Below, piece after piece: positions 35,235 to 47,738 of a DNA stretch of 64,000 bases; within the stretch, counting starts at the first letter, position 1; each line of letters begins with the position of its first letter. The stretch is from NCBI GenBank assembly GCA_014338405.1, contig JTDE01022215.1, positions 32,079 to 96,078 on the forward strand, in the 5' to 3' direction. Below the pieces are notes generated by a model that was given only the letters and a program-made list of their open reading frames with translations, was not told the origin of the DNA and searched no databases. This DNA is from Paragonimus skrjabini miyazakii. Lineage: Eukaryota > Platyhelminthes > Trematoda > Plagiorchiida > Troglotrematidae. A program made the translations under genes and the position numbers.

Positions 35235-35244
35235 TTTGTTAAGA

Positions 35245-35905
35245 GATATAGACCATTCGTGCGGAAGAAGTATCTAGACTGTTGGTATTCAACCCCTGTT
35301 GCCTCTGCCTGTTAGCGTGTACCAAGTGGGTTGACTGTGTGGCCAAGGCTACAGTTCGCCGGTCCCTATTTTCGAAACGCACCAGCTTGTGACCGATAAT
35401 CGAAATAGTCAAAATGCACAGTTTTCCTGGTTAGGTTGAGTGCACTGCATGTCATCGGAGTGTCTGCCACACCGCGTTTTATTTAGTGTGGCTGCTGATG
35501 GTTGAAAAAAGCGCGAGACAGTCAGGTGATGTCGTGGTCACGTGCTATAACCACCTTGATGGTTCCGTTGAGGTGGGTTGCTAGGGTCGTCTGTATGGTT
35601 GAGAAATACGAAACTATCCACACCGCTGATTGGAAGCTGTATGCCGACAATGTATAGCAGTCAGCGGGGAGACTGTTTCTGCAACTCTGTTAACCTCTCG
35701 TTTTACTTGAAGCTCAAAGGTTGTGCGCGTTTTGGTCACTTCATTTTCTCTCTCTTCTTTGCCTTTCTTTCTCACCTGTCTTTACATATACATACGCACT
35801 TATTTACTGACTTGCTACTTAACGTATTACTAAGAGGAACAGCGGCACTCCAAGTCATTACCTACAGGTATAACTGAAAGCTGAAAATGGTGTTGATGGT
35901 GTGCT
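35245..35905 (+). mobile_element. RTE remnant, second subfamily (copy 6)
   Basis: This is collinear with 13600-14441: the segment for SRLLVFN(H)RC, the VDCVAKATVRRS equivalent, the promoter-distal coding end, and the same type of 3' UTR, ending in an imperfect GGTGTTGATGGTGTGC. No frame longer than about 100 codons survives. It is the most decayed of the + strand copies. Confidence 0.7.
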
Positions 35906-36160
35906 TGGCGAATAAAGACGAGAAATTGTGGTCTTTTGGGATAGCTGATGCCGTCTGAATACCCAATCACTTTGTCAATCAGTTTTGAAGGTGATCGTTT
36001 TTCTGAGTACTGAAAAAACAACCGACTTACATTTGCAATTCATTGTTGGTAGACTGGGACGTTGCTTCCTAACTTGTGCATTTTCTGGTCCACTTCGCGT
36101 TATTACACGGTAACTAACATTGTATACACTATGTTCACATGTATTGTTGACAATTTGTAG

Positions 36161-36427
36161 CAGTTGCCACTGGCCTTAACTTCATGCCCTCTACAATCGA
36201 CTTAAACAATGAAGATCAGTTCGGCTGTCTCACATCTTCTCAAGGAAAGACTGGGGGGCCGATTTTGGCTTTTCCAAGAGACATAGATCATCCTGGACGT
36301 GCGTACTTGACGAGCGATATATGGCAACAGGGTGAATGGATGGCTCACAACTCCTATATTTACAGCTGTATTCTTATCCTGCCCAATCGTGATCCAGTTT
36401 TCATAGAGGATTCGGTCCACATAACAA
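36161..36427 (+). CDS. Ig-like receptor, ectodomain exon 6 (Ig-like domain)
   Basis: The 267-bp exon follows TTTGTAG and ends at ACAA/GTAAGT, phase 1 at both ends. Its 89 residues carry DQFGCLTSS for strand B and YIYSCILI for strand F, with tryptophans (DIWQQGEW) in the middle. The acceptor is a NAGNAG tandem (TAGCAG): use of the second AG at 36163 drops one codon and keeps phase, so two isoforms differing by one residue are possible. No sequon is present. Confidence 0.85.
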
Positions 36428-39400
36428 GTAAGTCATAAGATACGGTGGGCAGGTAAAGTTTATCTATCGCACTGTTTATCAAGCAACGTGATGACAAGCA
36501 TTTTGTGTTACTCGTTTTCTATAAAATTGCGAACATAGTTAAGATACAGTATATACATGGCTCTTTAAAAGATCGTAATTTGTAGTCTTGCCACGAAAGG
36601 GCATTTTTCCAAAGACTGTAGTAATAAATCCCGTGGTATAAGAAAAAGCACTGTTCAGTAGACTCTGGTAGTGTTTCCGAACAAGGTTGAAGAAACGCCT
36701 ACGTTTAGGAATTAGTCACATAACTCTGAGAATGATTACAACAGAGTAGAGGTGTTCACGGTTCACCAAAGTTCTGAGCCACATTTAACTCATAATCGGT
36801 TGAAGTTAACATGCCGAATACGCAAGGGAACTTGATTGTGAATACCGTGGGATCGTGAGAAGCAACAGGATCTATCATATCAAAATGGCCACATAGCCAA
36901 TACTTTAAAAATACACGCCATTTGTCGTCGTGACGACGCTCCTGGACTAAAGAATCCAGCTGAGAAGAAGCTCACGCATAAGGATGACTATCAAGAAACT
37001 CAGCTTTTTTGAGTTTGACTAGCCAGTTATGTTAGACAAGATATCCTCCAACCCAAATTTTACACACACAGCGTCGGTAAAGATCAGCTCTTGTGGTTTT
37101 CGTGCTGAACGGCCCATTTGTGATCCTGTGCTAATTCAGCATCTTCAAAGCATCTATTTGAAGTGGCGAGTATGTTGTGTGATCAGGTTATACAGAATGA
37201 TGACTCAATCTTTTCACCATGTAGCCTTGATTGTAAACTGTTACGACCACACCTGATAGAGAAAAGACAAGAACAACGCAAAGACCGCGAGCAGTATTTC
37301 TATCACGAACGAGCGCAACGATATTGCAAAGCGGTACGAAAATCAGAGCGCAAATATCGGAACCCAACTCTCGCAACTTACGGCCTCCCAACAAGTAAGG
37401 AAAAAGACGGCCCTCAAACGAGCTTTATTTGCTGCTCAGCCCGAAGGCAAAATTGTGATTTACAACAACTGTATTTATAGGTTCGGGTCGGCCTTGGGCC
37501 TAGGTCGCCGAATGGACCAATCAAAAGCGAGCGTAACTTCCTGGACGTTCCAGTATTCTGGCGAGCTTTCTAATTCCCGGGAAATGAATAAATCCATTTC
37601 CCTTTCGAATAATGTTAATTTTTGAGAAGTGCCTTTTCCCAACATAAACCACGTATCTAGTAATTGTGACTCGAGCAATTAGGAAAGAACTGTACAGTGG
37701 ACGCAGTTCAATGAAAGATAGGTCAGCAAACAACTGTGGTGCAAGCTAGCAAAACATGAAGAGCAACATAAACATTCCGGAAGGCAGTATTGATGTTGCA
37801 TTATAAAACTTTAATAAAACATGTTTACCGGTGGTATGAGAACATAAACGTGCATCGTCCATGTTGATTGCGTATCCTTTTACAAAACTCAAATAGCTTT
37901 TGACTCTTATACCATTTTTCATATACCGTTGGCAACGATAGACCCATACTTCCAAAATGGACGAGATAAGTACGTTAATTTCTGTATCATGACAAACGGT
38001 AGCTCTTGATATAAAATAAAACGACCTAATACGGAAGCAGATCAAGAAACTAATATGGAACATTCAACCAGCAAGATTTACACCGATATTATCAAAACTT
38101 GTGCCCACATGCCGCCGAGGAACAAAGGGTCGATAATTCGTGAACTGCTTTTCTAAGGGTGAAATGTACTGGAGACTTTAAGACCACAAGTCATCGTGAA
38201 AATAATTTTTAATGATACTTTGGAAAGTTTCAACTGTCTAACAGCAACTGACTATGATCTTTACATGTCGTAATTTAAAGGTGGTTGATAAGAACAATAA
38301 GACCATGTTTACATGTGATCAGTCAAATAAAATCGTCCTGATTTGGAGTCGCTATGTGCTGTTTGCGCATTTTACTGCTTTGTGAAGTTGAGTGGATTAA
38401 GCTCGGCTTATTCCAGTTTTCATTTTCAGCAAGCCCCCTCCCCCAATTCCACTATTTAGTCCTGAACGTTAGTGCTAGTGTACGGGTGTTGTGTTCTTGA
38501 GTTCTAGAGATAATGCTTGATGATGCTTAGATCAGGTCTATTCGTTACTTGGTCTAATGTGTTTTTTTTACAGAAGAAGCGGCCTGTTTTGGAGACGTTG
38601 GGCTATGTACGTAGACAATGCTTTGTCAGAAGATTTTTATCTGTTGATTGTTTGGGATGACGAGGGTTAGTATAGTTATATACGATGTGTTGGAATTACA
38701 GTAGAAACGTTGCTCCTCGTACAGACTCGCTATTTTATTCGTCCTCGTACACAATAAGTGACAAACCGACACGCACTGTTTTGCCATTGTTTTTAAACTC
38801 AAAACCTGAATATTCCTCTCGAAGACTATTTCAGTGCCGTCTTCAGTCATTGCAACCCCGTTCAGAATTAATTAATTACCGAACCAAATTCTCGCTGTAA
38901 TGTAGATAAGCTGTACCCACCCTCAATTTAAACGAAGACGGATGTGTTTTATGGTAGATGCGAAGTAACCCGTTTTTGTCAATCGACGAGTTGGACAACA
39001 ACCATCTTAAAATGTCTTTTTTTACGATTTACACAAAAACGACCAAAATAACCGAAGCGTTCTTTGATGTAGTTGACGCCGTTTGCGATAAACCGTTTGT
39101 CGCGCGAGGCTTGAAGTAAAGATAACTGTCTTTTACTGTGATTCTACTACGAAAATATACCTCAGAGGAACTGAATGAGAGAACATCTTTGACGGTAAAT
39201 TCTTCTGGCAATCTCTGCTGTGCTGAAAAGCATTTGAATAGAAGTCAAAAACATGCCTTTCATCAAATTTATTAGTAGTATCATTTTTGTGCTTGTACGA
39301 TGAAATAAACTTAACATTTACTCAAGTTTCACTTTGACGCCGTACTGATCTGTTTACTTTGCGCTATTATCTTTCAAACGCACAGACGATTCATGACTTT

Positions 39401-42186
39401 CTGCATAGGTATTTTTGGACTGTAGGTAGCTGACCGTGATTATTTTGCACTGTTCGGCTGAAGACTCATTGGGCATAATTGAATGCCAAGGAGCTTTCTA
39501 GTAATACGGTTTGTGAGTTCTGTTAGTTGGACAGGGAAAATGACTGTTGTAATACTTACGGAAGTAAAAATATCTGTAACATATAAGGTAATTTCATTGT
39601 TTTACCGCCGATTGTACGGTCGTTTATGAGGAAGCATTATACGTGTGTGTCTAATGTACTTACAAAAACCTTTGCTATTATGTATTTCCTACGAGAACCA
39701 AAGATGAGTTTCAACAAATCCACCAGTCAAATAACTAGAGCGTATGTGCCACAGAATATACATACTTCAGTACGTTTTGACGATGATTTTTTACCGTTCT
39801 GTAAATTTTTAAGTTGTTGTTTCGAATGATCCAAGATCACTTACTCGGCTATCTGTCCTTCTTTCAAAAAATGTGCGCATTTCGAAGCAAAGAAAATTCC
39901 TGTTTCAGGCTATAATGCTGACTTATATAGCATTAAAACCCCTTGTAGGAAATAGAATAAAATCCCACAAATCTATTGTAGTATACAGCAGGTGAGTATT
40001 TAGGATGTCTAGAGTTAATTACCGCTTTCATGAACTGTGTTTTTTGACTGGAAATGGTATAGCTTCGGAGAAAGTAGGTGACTTCCGGTTTGCGTGTAAT
40101 ATAGATCATTTCAGTTAACGCTGCTGTCTATCTAAAGCCGTTTCTGCATATCTTAGACATCATTCACGGAATTTCTTTGACTACAACAAACATAATTGAA
40201 GCTAGCACTTATTTACGTACAGTAGGCTTCAAATTAATAAAGACTGTCAGTTTCTAGTAGATTTTTTTTTTTTTACAGTTTTGTCAATTTACAATTTTGA
40301 ACAGCTTTGTTTCACACACCAGTGTTTCAGATTCATGTTGATAAGAGTAATCATATTAATGCATTATATATGCTGTTTTGGGTCGTCGCGACAAAACAAT
40401 ATAGGTATAAATGATCTATACTGTACTGGTGGAGGGACTTAGTGAGATGTACTCATTCTGTTTTATTTTAAAAGTGCGATTGCATTCAGTCAAGCTGAAT
40501 CAATTACTTGCGTAACGCACCCACACATACCTCTCCGGTATACAGAATATCAAGTAGATTTGTCAATTCAAACATAAAGTCAGTTCCGCCGCTAAATTTT
40601 TGGGAATGATAGAAAAGAGTATTAAGTAAGCGATGAAAATGAACCATGCGCCAAGGTATGTGCTTGAAATGATTTGAAATGGAGCCAAATTGAGGGAATA
40701 CATATAAACCAGACAGTCAAGAATAAGGTTGATGATCGGACTTGAGCGAAGTATTGAATGCAAACAATTTTCGTGGTTCAATTTATTGAGATTATGAACA
40801 GAATTACCATTAAAACTATACAGGTGTTACAAGAATCTAACATTAAGCTGAAACTCCTTGATTAAAAGTTCAGAAAAAATTATCAGGGAACGCCACAGGC
40901 AAAGGAGAAGCACGCACACATTCACAAAGCGAAGAATAAGATTGAATGAGGGTGACAGTGTCATCAAGTATAAGATATAAAATAAGTAAGTTTCAGTCCT
41001 CTTCAGATTCCTATAGAATTCATGGAAAGTCAATTTTGCGGAAGGCTGTATTCAGTTGCTTTTATCAAGCTTTAACAATTACATAGAGTAACTGCGAGTT
41101 ATACGTGAAACATATAACGAGTCAAATAGGCCGATGAAACCACAGAAGCAGTACGGGTCACAGTTTACTCAACGTTTTTATCTCACTTCAATTTTCTTTT
41201 AACTCATTATAAACACTGTTAACAGAAAAACTATGTCAAGTTGCAGGTTAACGTTAAGACTAAATACCTGACCAACTGAGTCGTAGAAACAAGGCTGTTT
41301 TGAGCTTATAATTCAGGAAAAATAAAAAACTGTTGGTAAGTTGCCTCATCGAAAACCAGGGTAAAACATCAATAAAATTGAGCTTATCGAGCGACTGTAA
41401 GCTTGCTTCAAACCAACTAACCAATGTGGATGGATCATTATGTGTGAGAAAAGAAGGATATTTCCGGATGTCGGACGAAAAAGAACACACCGTCTGTATA
41501 TTGAAGTGAGCTTGGGGCTGACATGAATAGAATAATTTTCTTGGAAAGCACCTGATTTTGGTTTGAGAGGGGACCCATTTTGGAAATTTAATTTGGTGAG
41601 CTAAGATAGATTCGAAAAAACTCATGTAACCACATTGTGATGGTTAGTCGAATGCCACATTCTTTGGAAAGGCAGAATAGGAAATCTATACTGATGCAGT
41701 TAAAAGCAGAACTATAATTGACGAAACAAAAACGGATTGCTTTACGTCAGCCAACCAGGGATGATAAAATTAAGTCGGAAGGAGACAGAAAAATATCCCA
41801 ACAATGAACCGATACTGACCAAACGTAAATTGATGTGGATCAGTATAGTTATTCTGCAACATCGAGGATTCAAAAAGAAGCTTCTGGAAAAATTTAACCT
41901 TACCGAGTAAAAAGCAATTGGTCAAAATTAGGGTATGTCATACTTTGGTACTTGTGTATTGCTAACACCACTACAACGCGATTCTAATATGTGTTAGACA
42001 AATAGCGAGACTTATGCTCCTTCAATTCACCTTTATAATACTATTCACTTTGGTAAGTGAGCCAATTACCTTGACATTTCTGTTCACATGTCAAGCCAGC
42101 AGTTTCTATAAATTCCCAGCCACAAGAAACTCCGGACTATGAATCAACGGAAACTTCAATATCTTGAAATAATAGCCATCATTATT
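36428..42186. other. intron 6, left and central part
   Basis: No exon is supported in this part of a 7.7-kb intron. At 36581-36619 a frame reads CSLATKGHFSKDC, which looks like a decayed CCHC zinc knuckle from a retrotransposon Gag. A poly(T) run lies at about 40262-40274. The 121-codon - strand frame at 41260-41625 has no motif. Confidence 0.4.
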
Positions 42187-42293
42187 GATGAGTAGTCGGG
42201 GGTTTGGTTAATTTTAAGTTGAACACCACACATAGTTAATCGCAGCTGCCACATTCCCATAGATTTTCCAGTTGACTCTTTTCGAATGTAAAA
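42187..42293 (-). mobile_element. hammerhead-TIR element, copy U7 (ribozyme lost)
   Basis: On the + strand it starts with the inverted end TGATGAGTAGTCGGGGGTTT, runs through the body (TTAATCGCAGCTGCCACATT, CCATAGATTTTCCAG) and stops after TTTTCGAATG, just before where the ribozyme would begin. In ribozyme sense it is 5'-truncated with a complete 3' end, the same polarity of truncation as U6. Confidence 0.65.
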
Positions 42294-43298
42294 GATGCAA
42301 ACCTTGCGCTTGCTTATAAGTAGTGTTTATATTGCATCTCAAAACAGCCAGAAACAATTAACTTCAAAGAAGCAGATTCAGCAACAATGCCGAAATGAGG
42401 AAAAAAGCAAACAAACGAGAGATAGTGAGCGACATCTTGTACGTGCATAAACTAAATCATACAAATAGAATCAAATTGAGTGTGTTCTTGGCCATCACTT
42501 TTGATGTCCGCAAGTACAAAAGGATGTAATAAATTTTTGTCAAAAGTTCTGAACTCAGGAACGCTACGAGGTTGCACACAGTATTTGTCCAAGAGATGGT
42601 AACCGGATTTTCCAGAGAAAATAGTGGTAAAGTCTCAGCAGATACCCTACGGAAGAATGCCGGTGGTAGATATTATGTTTTGATCTCGATATGTTATTTT
42701 GTCGAACAGTACAAAGTGGTCTCAGTCAAGATACGACAGAGCTGACAGTGGCGGAAGCTTTCGCTGAAACCTGAGTTGCTCGGAGAAGGCAGTACCATAT
42801 TGGTGAGTCCAATTCTGAGATTCTAATGCGATAAGTATAAAGAAAGCCTAGACAAATATGTGGAACGCACTAGTTGAAAACATTTCTGATAGTCGGCTGC
42901 CGCACTGGTACACCACTTACTGGCATATCTGATGTCAACACACTCAAAAATTAGACAAACACAACACTCCATATTGACAGACTGCTAACTTCGTCATAAT
43001 ATTGCCTAAAAAACATCACATCTGAAATCGAAATACTTGACACTCGTGTATCGTTGTTTTTGCTGCCGGCAAATCAGTTCACGCGGATGCACGTTGGACA
43101 CACCCAGTGTCATCACGACACACTGACAGAAATACCTTCGGACCACAGGTGAGTCTTACCACATACTTTGACACATAAATGACAGCCGGCATAAGTAGTC
43201 AAGCCAGGCTGTTGTGATGCCTAAGAAAACCCAAATTGTAAAAACCACATCGGAAACAGACTGCTGCAGCGAGGGGTGAATTGCCGTTTTTCGCGTGA

Positions 43299-43309
43299 CT
43301 ACTGCTTAC
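43299..43309 (+). repeat. 11-bp target-site duplication, left
   Basis: CTACTGCTTAC immediately precedes the inverted end of element U6 and recurs immediately after its other end at 43653-43663. Confidence 0.7.
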
Positions 43310-43652
43310 TGATGAGTAGTAGGGGATTTTGATTTTCATATAGATTGAACATCACCCACAATTGATCGCAGCTGTCGCATTCCCATAGACTTTCCAGTCG
43401 GCCCCTTTCNNNNNNNNNNNNNNNNNNNNNNNNNNNNNNNNNNNNNNNNNNNNNNNNNNNNNNNNNNNNNNNNNNNNNNNNNNNNNNNNNNNNNNNNNNN
43501 NNNNNNNNNGTCATTTTGGCGCGAATCCTCGTTTTTTAAATAAGTTTGGAAATATAGATTGAACATCACCCACAATTGATCGCAGCTGTCGCATTCCCAT
43601 AGACTTTCCAGTCGGCCCCTTTCGAAAAGAAGCACTAGACTCGAGTTTCGCT
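43310..43652 (-). mobile_element. hammerhead-TIR element, dimeric copy U6 spanning an assembly gap
   Basis: The left part (43310-43409) runs from the inverted end TGATGAGTAGTAGGGGATTT through the body to GGCCCCTTTC, where the gap begins. The right part repeats the body from 43551 (ATATAGATTGAACATC) to 43628, then the ribozyme's 3' half (on the - strand AGCGAAACUCGAGUC/UAGUGC), and stops inside stem II. About 40 bases of other sequence (43510-43550) lie between the gap and the second unit. In ribozyme sense the element is 5'-truncated and 3'-complete. An exact 11-bp duplication flanks the whole, so the two units and the gap are one insertion. Confidence 0.7.
43410..43509. other. assembly gap, 100 N
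   Basis: There are exactly 100 N, so the real length is unknown. The gap lies between two near-identical copies of the same body sequence, a typical cause of assembly failure. It may hide a longer internal region. Confidence 1.
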
Positions 43653-43663
43653 CTACTGCTTAC
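43653..43663 (+). repeat. 11-bp target-site duplication, right
   Basis: CTACTGCTTAC is identical to 43299-43309 and abuts the truncated ribozyme end of element U6. Confidence 0.7.
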
Positions 43664-44086
43664 GTTGGTTGCTATGGTTGTTTGAGGTGGCCGGAGTGTC
43701 AGCCACCCACTCGTTAAGGGTCAAAGTTTCTACACATCAGATGGCCGAGTGTACAGGCATAATGTGAAATAGAACATTTGGAAAGAGGTGTTTCCAAGCG
43801 TTGGTAATGTATTTAAAATATTTTTGTTTATAAATAGTAATATGGGTTCCTATACAACAATAGTGGCTTACTTCGAGGAAACTGCACTGAGTATGAAGTT
43901 GCCACGAACTGAGAAGTAAAAGCGGATTAACTACTTGTTACCCCAAAAATCTTCTAGTATTTCCAGGCCTTTTTCTCTTAATCCTCAACTACCAGTTACC
44001 TATGTGCATGACCTGAAGGAATGTATACTAGCGAATATAACCTAAACTAATGAATCTCTTCTATTGTGACGGTGTTACTATTTTAG

Positions 44087-44356
44087 AAAAACCAACAAGA
44101 CTCTTTTTCCGGAAATTGGGTTGGTCGTGGATGGAGGGATGGAAATGTGAAACTGATGGATTTCCGGTCACCAGTGCGGATTTCAATGTGACTATGTTGG
44201 ATCAGCCAGTGGGCAGCCACTTTGATATTTCTAACGATACCGTTGTCGTTACCCAATTCTCAATATTTGGACGGGTTCGATTGAGCTGTGTACTAAATTA
44301 TCGATCGAAATCATCCATTTTAATAAAAAAGATCACAGAGGACGTTATATTTGTAG
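44087..44356 (+). CDS. Ig-like receptor, ectodomain exon 7 (Ig-like domain)
   Basis: The 270-bp exon follows CTATTTTAG and encodes 90 residues with MEGWKCETD for strand B and GRVRLSCVLN for strand F. Sequons are NVT and NDT. The phase-1 donor is GTA G/GTACGT; a stronger-looking GTGAGT four bases later (44361) gives phase 2 and does not fit the chain, though it could serve as an aberrant site. The start KKPTRLFF and end EDVIFVG mirror the borders of the other domains. Confidence 0.85.
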
Positions 44357-47300
44357 GTACGTGAGTTGTTAAACTTTCATAGAAAATTGGATTATTGATG
44401 TTTAATACCATATCACAGAAATTAATACTTGGTGCGGAAGTACGATTCAGTAAAGTTTGAAACTATGATTGATTCAGCCGTTTGGATGTCTTTGTTACTG
44501 TCGTGGTTGAACATGGTGAGACGAATGCAAATAACTAATTCCAACAGAGTTAGGCGTCGGTGGTACGGTGAGTAAAAAGGTCAACTTGAGTAGTGTTATG
44601 AATATTAAATGATGAAGCCGTTATTGGGGAGCAACATATTTCCGTTTGCGCCACAAGCAGTTATACACAATTAACAACATTCAACAGAAAAGGACAAATT
44701 CTGTAGAGAACCCTGATAGTTAATAGTTATTGTGAACTGTTTGTAAAAGTCAACTGTAAACTGTGGCCAGAGCTACATTTCAAAAGGTTTTCAAATGGAA
44801 AACTCTTCACAATTTGCATTTAAAAGGTCAAGTTGTGATCGACTTGAATAGGATATTGTGAGTGGTATCAGATTTCTCCAGTAAATTGAGGGTATTCAAT
44901 CGTTACTGGTCAATTACAAAAAATAGTTTCACCTTTACGATCGTTAGCAACCACAGTGTTCTCACTCTCAAGTGTTTTGTCAGTTTATTTGCAATTTCCG
45001 TGACGTGTTTTGACTGAACGAAATGCTTGAAGCTCACCTATGTAGGGAATGTGTGGTCTGTTATGGAAATACGTGAGTGAATTCCCCTTTAACCACTGCA
45101 AATCCGCACAACCCGTTTCCTTGAATTAATTAGGTTTACTGAAATACTTAGTAGAAGAACACTCACCAATGCTTGAAACGTTTACAGTCGCGGTCATTTT
45201 TCATTCAGCTTCTTTTGTGAGGACGTAATAAATGTGATTTCAATCAGAATTGCTGTGAGGTCAGTGACAAACTGGTAAGAAAGATCGTCTAAGAGCATTG
45301 TGATAAGGCTTCAGATTACGATCGTGGATGAAGTACTCATTGTTGAAGAGCTCTGGAAAAGGTGAAACTCGAATAAATGCTTCCGTTCGGAGAAGACTGG
45401 ACAGAAATATACTAGAATACGAAAGCTCTAATCGAATGTGTGACAAGAATTATGGTCAAAATATGTCCCTAACGATTATTGAAGTAGACAGACTGATAGA
45501 AATGCATTTTTCTTTATACCTAAGGAATACTTTATTTTCAATTTTTGGTAACATTCACCTTGGAAATCATTTTGTTTGCATACACTTTCAAATATGCTCA
45601 TTGAAAGAATGTAATTAAACCTATAGGCATACAGATACTCTAGATAATTCATCTTTAGGCTAGTACAGTTATATAAATAGTTTATAGATTCAGATCGAGA
45701 TATAGATCGGGCTTATTATAGAGAACCCAGGTCATTGGTCAGTAACTGGGTGACAGTTTGATTGGTTTGTCGTGTCACGCTCGCCCGTTGTTTAGATTGA
45801 GCAGGACAACTATCGATCTGTAGATTTTGTGGCTTGTGTAGAGGCAGCGCCCGAGCAACCCGCTTTTGACGACAATACAGAATCAAGTGGTTTGAGTCCG
45901 ATCTCTTCGGCAATATAGTGTTTCCATTCAGACGGTCTTTGGTGAGTTACTTGACAAGCGATAAACCACTCGGAAGGCTTGATCGGTATTCACTTGGTGT
46001 TCACATTCAACTGGATAACAGAAGGTGGCATTGTTGGCCGGTATCGTTTCCCCCTGCGCCAGTCACCATGGAAGGTGTTCCTAGATTCGTTTCAAAAGCC
46101 ATCTTGACGTTTGACTAATATAACTTGTTTCCCAGGACCAAGTGAAAGAATAGACATAGAGGTGAGTTTTGAACTGTTAGTCCATCTTTGTTATAAAACT
46201 TGAGAACCGGGGATATGACGAATTGGATATGGAGTTCAGGTGTGCCATAGGTTCTGTTAAATGTCTGGTTGGGTCTACTTGTCAGTCATTCTGCGGCATT
46301 GTTACTCTTGAGAGGTATTCGAATAAAAAGGGATTTCTATTTTACGTCTTACAGTTTAGGTTTAGGTGACGTTTTGATCATGTTTCTGGCGATAAGTCGC
46401 TCCAGGTAGTCGCTATCATCATCATCATCATCTTCATCACGATAGTATGTTCTCACTATCTAGCTTACCCGTTGGACAAACCGTGTATGTTCTGTCAATA
46501 TAAATGATCTCTGAAGTCAATCCTACACAATTTGACACCTAAGATTACCTTTGCAAACCCTTTGGTTAGTGTTAGTCTAGCTCACCCGAATGAGTTCTAT
46601 TATGTTCCATTTGAATTGCTCATTATAACACGGTCGAATGTACACATTTCGTAGTTCGGAAAGAGAGCGTAGTGGTGATCGAATCCAAGATACTCCATCC
46701 AAGGTAATGCCGACCATCTTGGTAAGTACATATTGCAGAAATGGAAAGTACAAAATTCGCATCGAATTTCCCTTCAACTAGGGTGTTCTGCCAGAAATAA
46801 GAAGGCCTGTAAGTATTGACAAGTTTAAGCCCAATTACTGAGTTTTTTCCTTTGAGACATACAATGGACTGCTTTAATCGTTTGCTAGAAAATGCGGCTA
46901 CAAAATATGACAAAAGGTTATATCCATTATGCTGAATCTTCACACAAATTCATTCGGATATCCATTTTTAGTAAGTGTTTGCTGTAGTAGGCGCAGCTTT
47001 TTATCTATTGCCGTCATGATAGTCAAACATGTTTCATGGGTACATAGAACAACACAGATTTATCACATCTCGTGGATCTCGCTAATAATGCAACTTGCCG
47101 TTTAGAGACTGCTTTCATGGTCGAAGCTGAGCTGCATACCATTACTCAGAGCAAGCGCACACCTGGCCTTTTGAAGACAACAAGATGCGGCTGCAAGGAT
47201 TGATGATTAGGTGGGAAAACGACCTTGTGGCTACCACTGCATTATCACCGCACTGGATTTTATCAAGAAAAGAAATCCGCTTGCTACTATGTTTATTTAA

Positions 47301-47486
47301 AACGAATAGCTTCACAGATTTCAAGCCCCCGTAACAACTTCAGTTGGAGGCTTCAATCTTGTGATTAAGGTATCTAAAGTAAAATCAAAGTCCATACTAT
47401 GTGAAGTTGGTTACTGGTAAACCAAAGTCAAAAGGATTTTGCAAATCTAGAAAGTTTCTAACTGTCATTTATTGTATGCAGAAAAG
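44357..47486. other. intron 7
   Basis: I support no gene here. A short (ATC)n run at about 46409-46425 could be an RTE tail on the - strand, but the sequence next to it does not match the RTE 3' UTR. A GC-richer block at 45716-46118 has opposing open frames without motifs. Confidence 0.4.
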
Positions 47487-47738
47487 CTAGTATGAGTTTA
47501 TCGCAACCAAATGAACTAATCTCCCGATACCATGCATTATCTGCGATTACATTATCTTTAGACCAAAAAGCATTAGTTGATTCAAGACATTACAACGAAA
47601 TAAACACATCTGAAGGTGGAGTTTCAATTAACAAAACCACAGCGGGAGTAGAAAATCGATACAGAATGGTTGCGCATGAGCTGATCTACAAACAATATAT
47701 GGCAAAAAGAGTTATAACGGTACACACGCAGTCATTCA
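47487..47738 (+). CDS. Ig-like receptor, membrane-proximal ectodomain exon 8
   Basis: The 252-bp exon ends at a strong donor TTC A/GTAAGC in phase 1. The phase-1 start uses the AG at 47485-47486 (GCAGAAAAG/CTAGT); the nearer-consensus ATGCAG at 47481 gives phase 2, which does not fit. The 84 residues include two sequons (NTS, NKT) but no cysteine. The pattern EGGVSINKTTAGVENRYRM and KQYMAKRVITV could be an Ig or fibronectin-III-type sandwich without disulfide. It is followed directly by the transmembrane exon, so it forms the membrane-proximal stalk or domain. It is less certain than the other exons. Confidence 0.65.

Noticed and set aside
41260..41625. 121-codon - strand frame
   Set aside because: No motif, no matching splice sites and no neighbouring exon in phase.
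46409..46440. (ATC)n run as the tail of another antisense RTE
   Set aside because: The sequence beside it does not match the RTE 3' UTR seen in the other copies.
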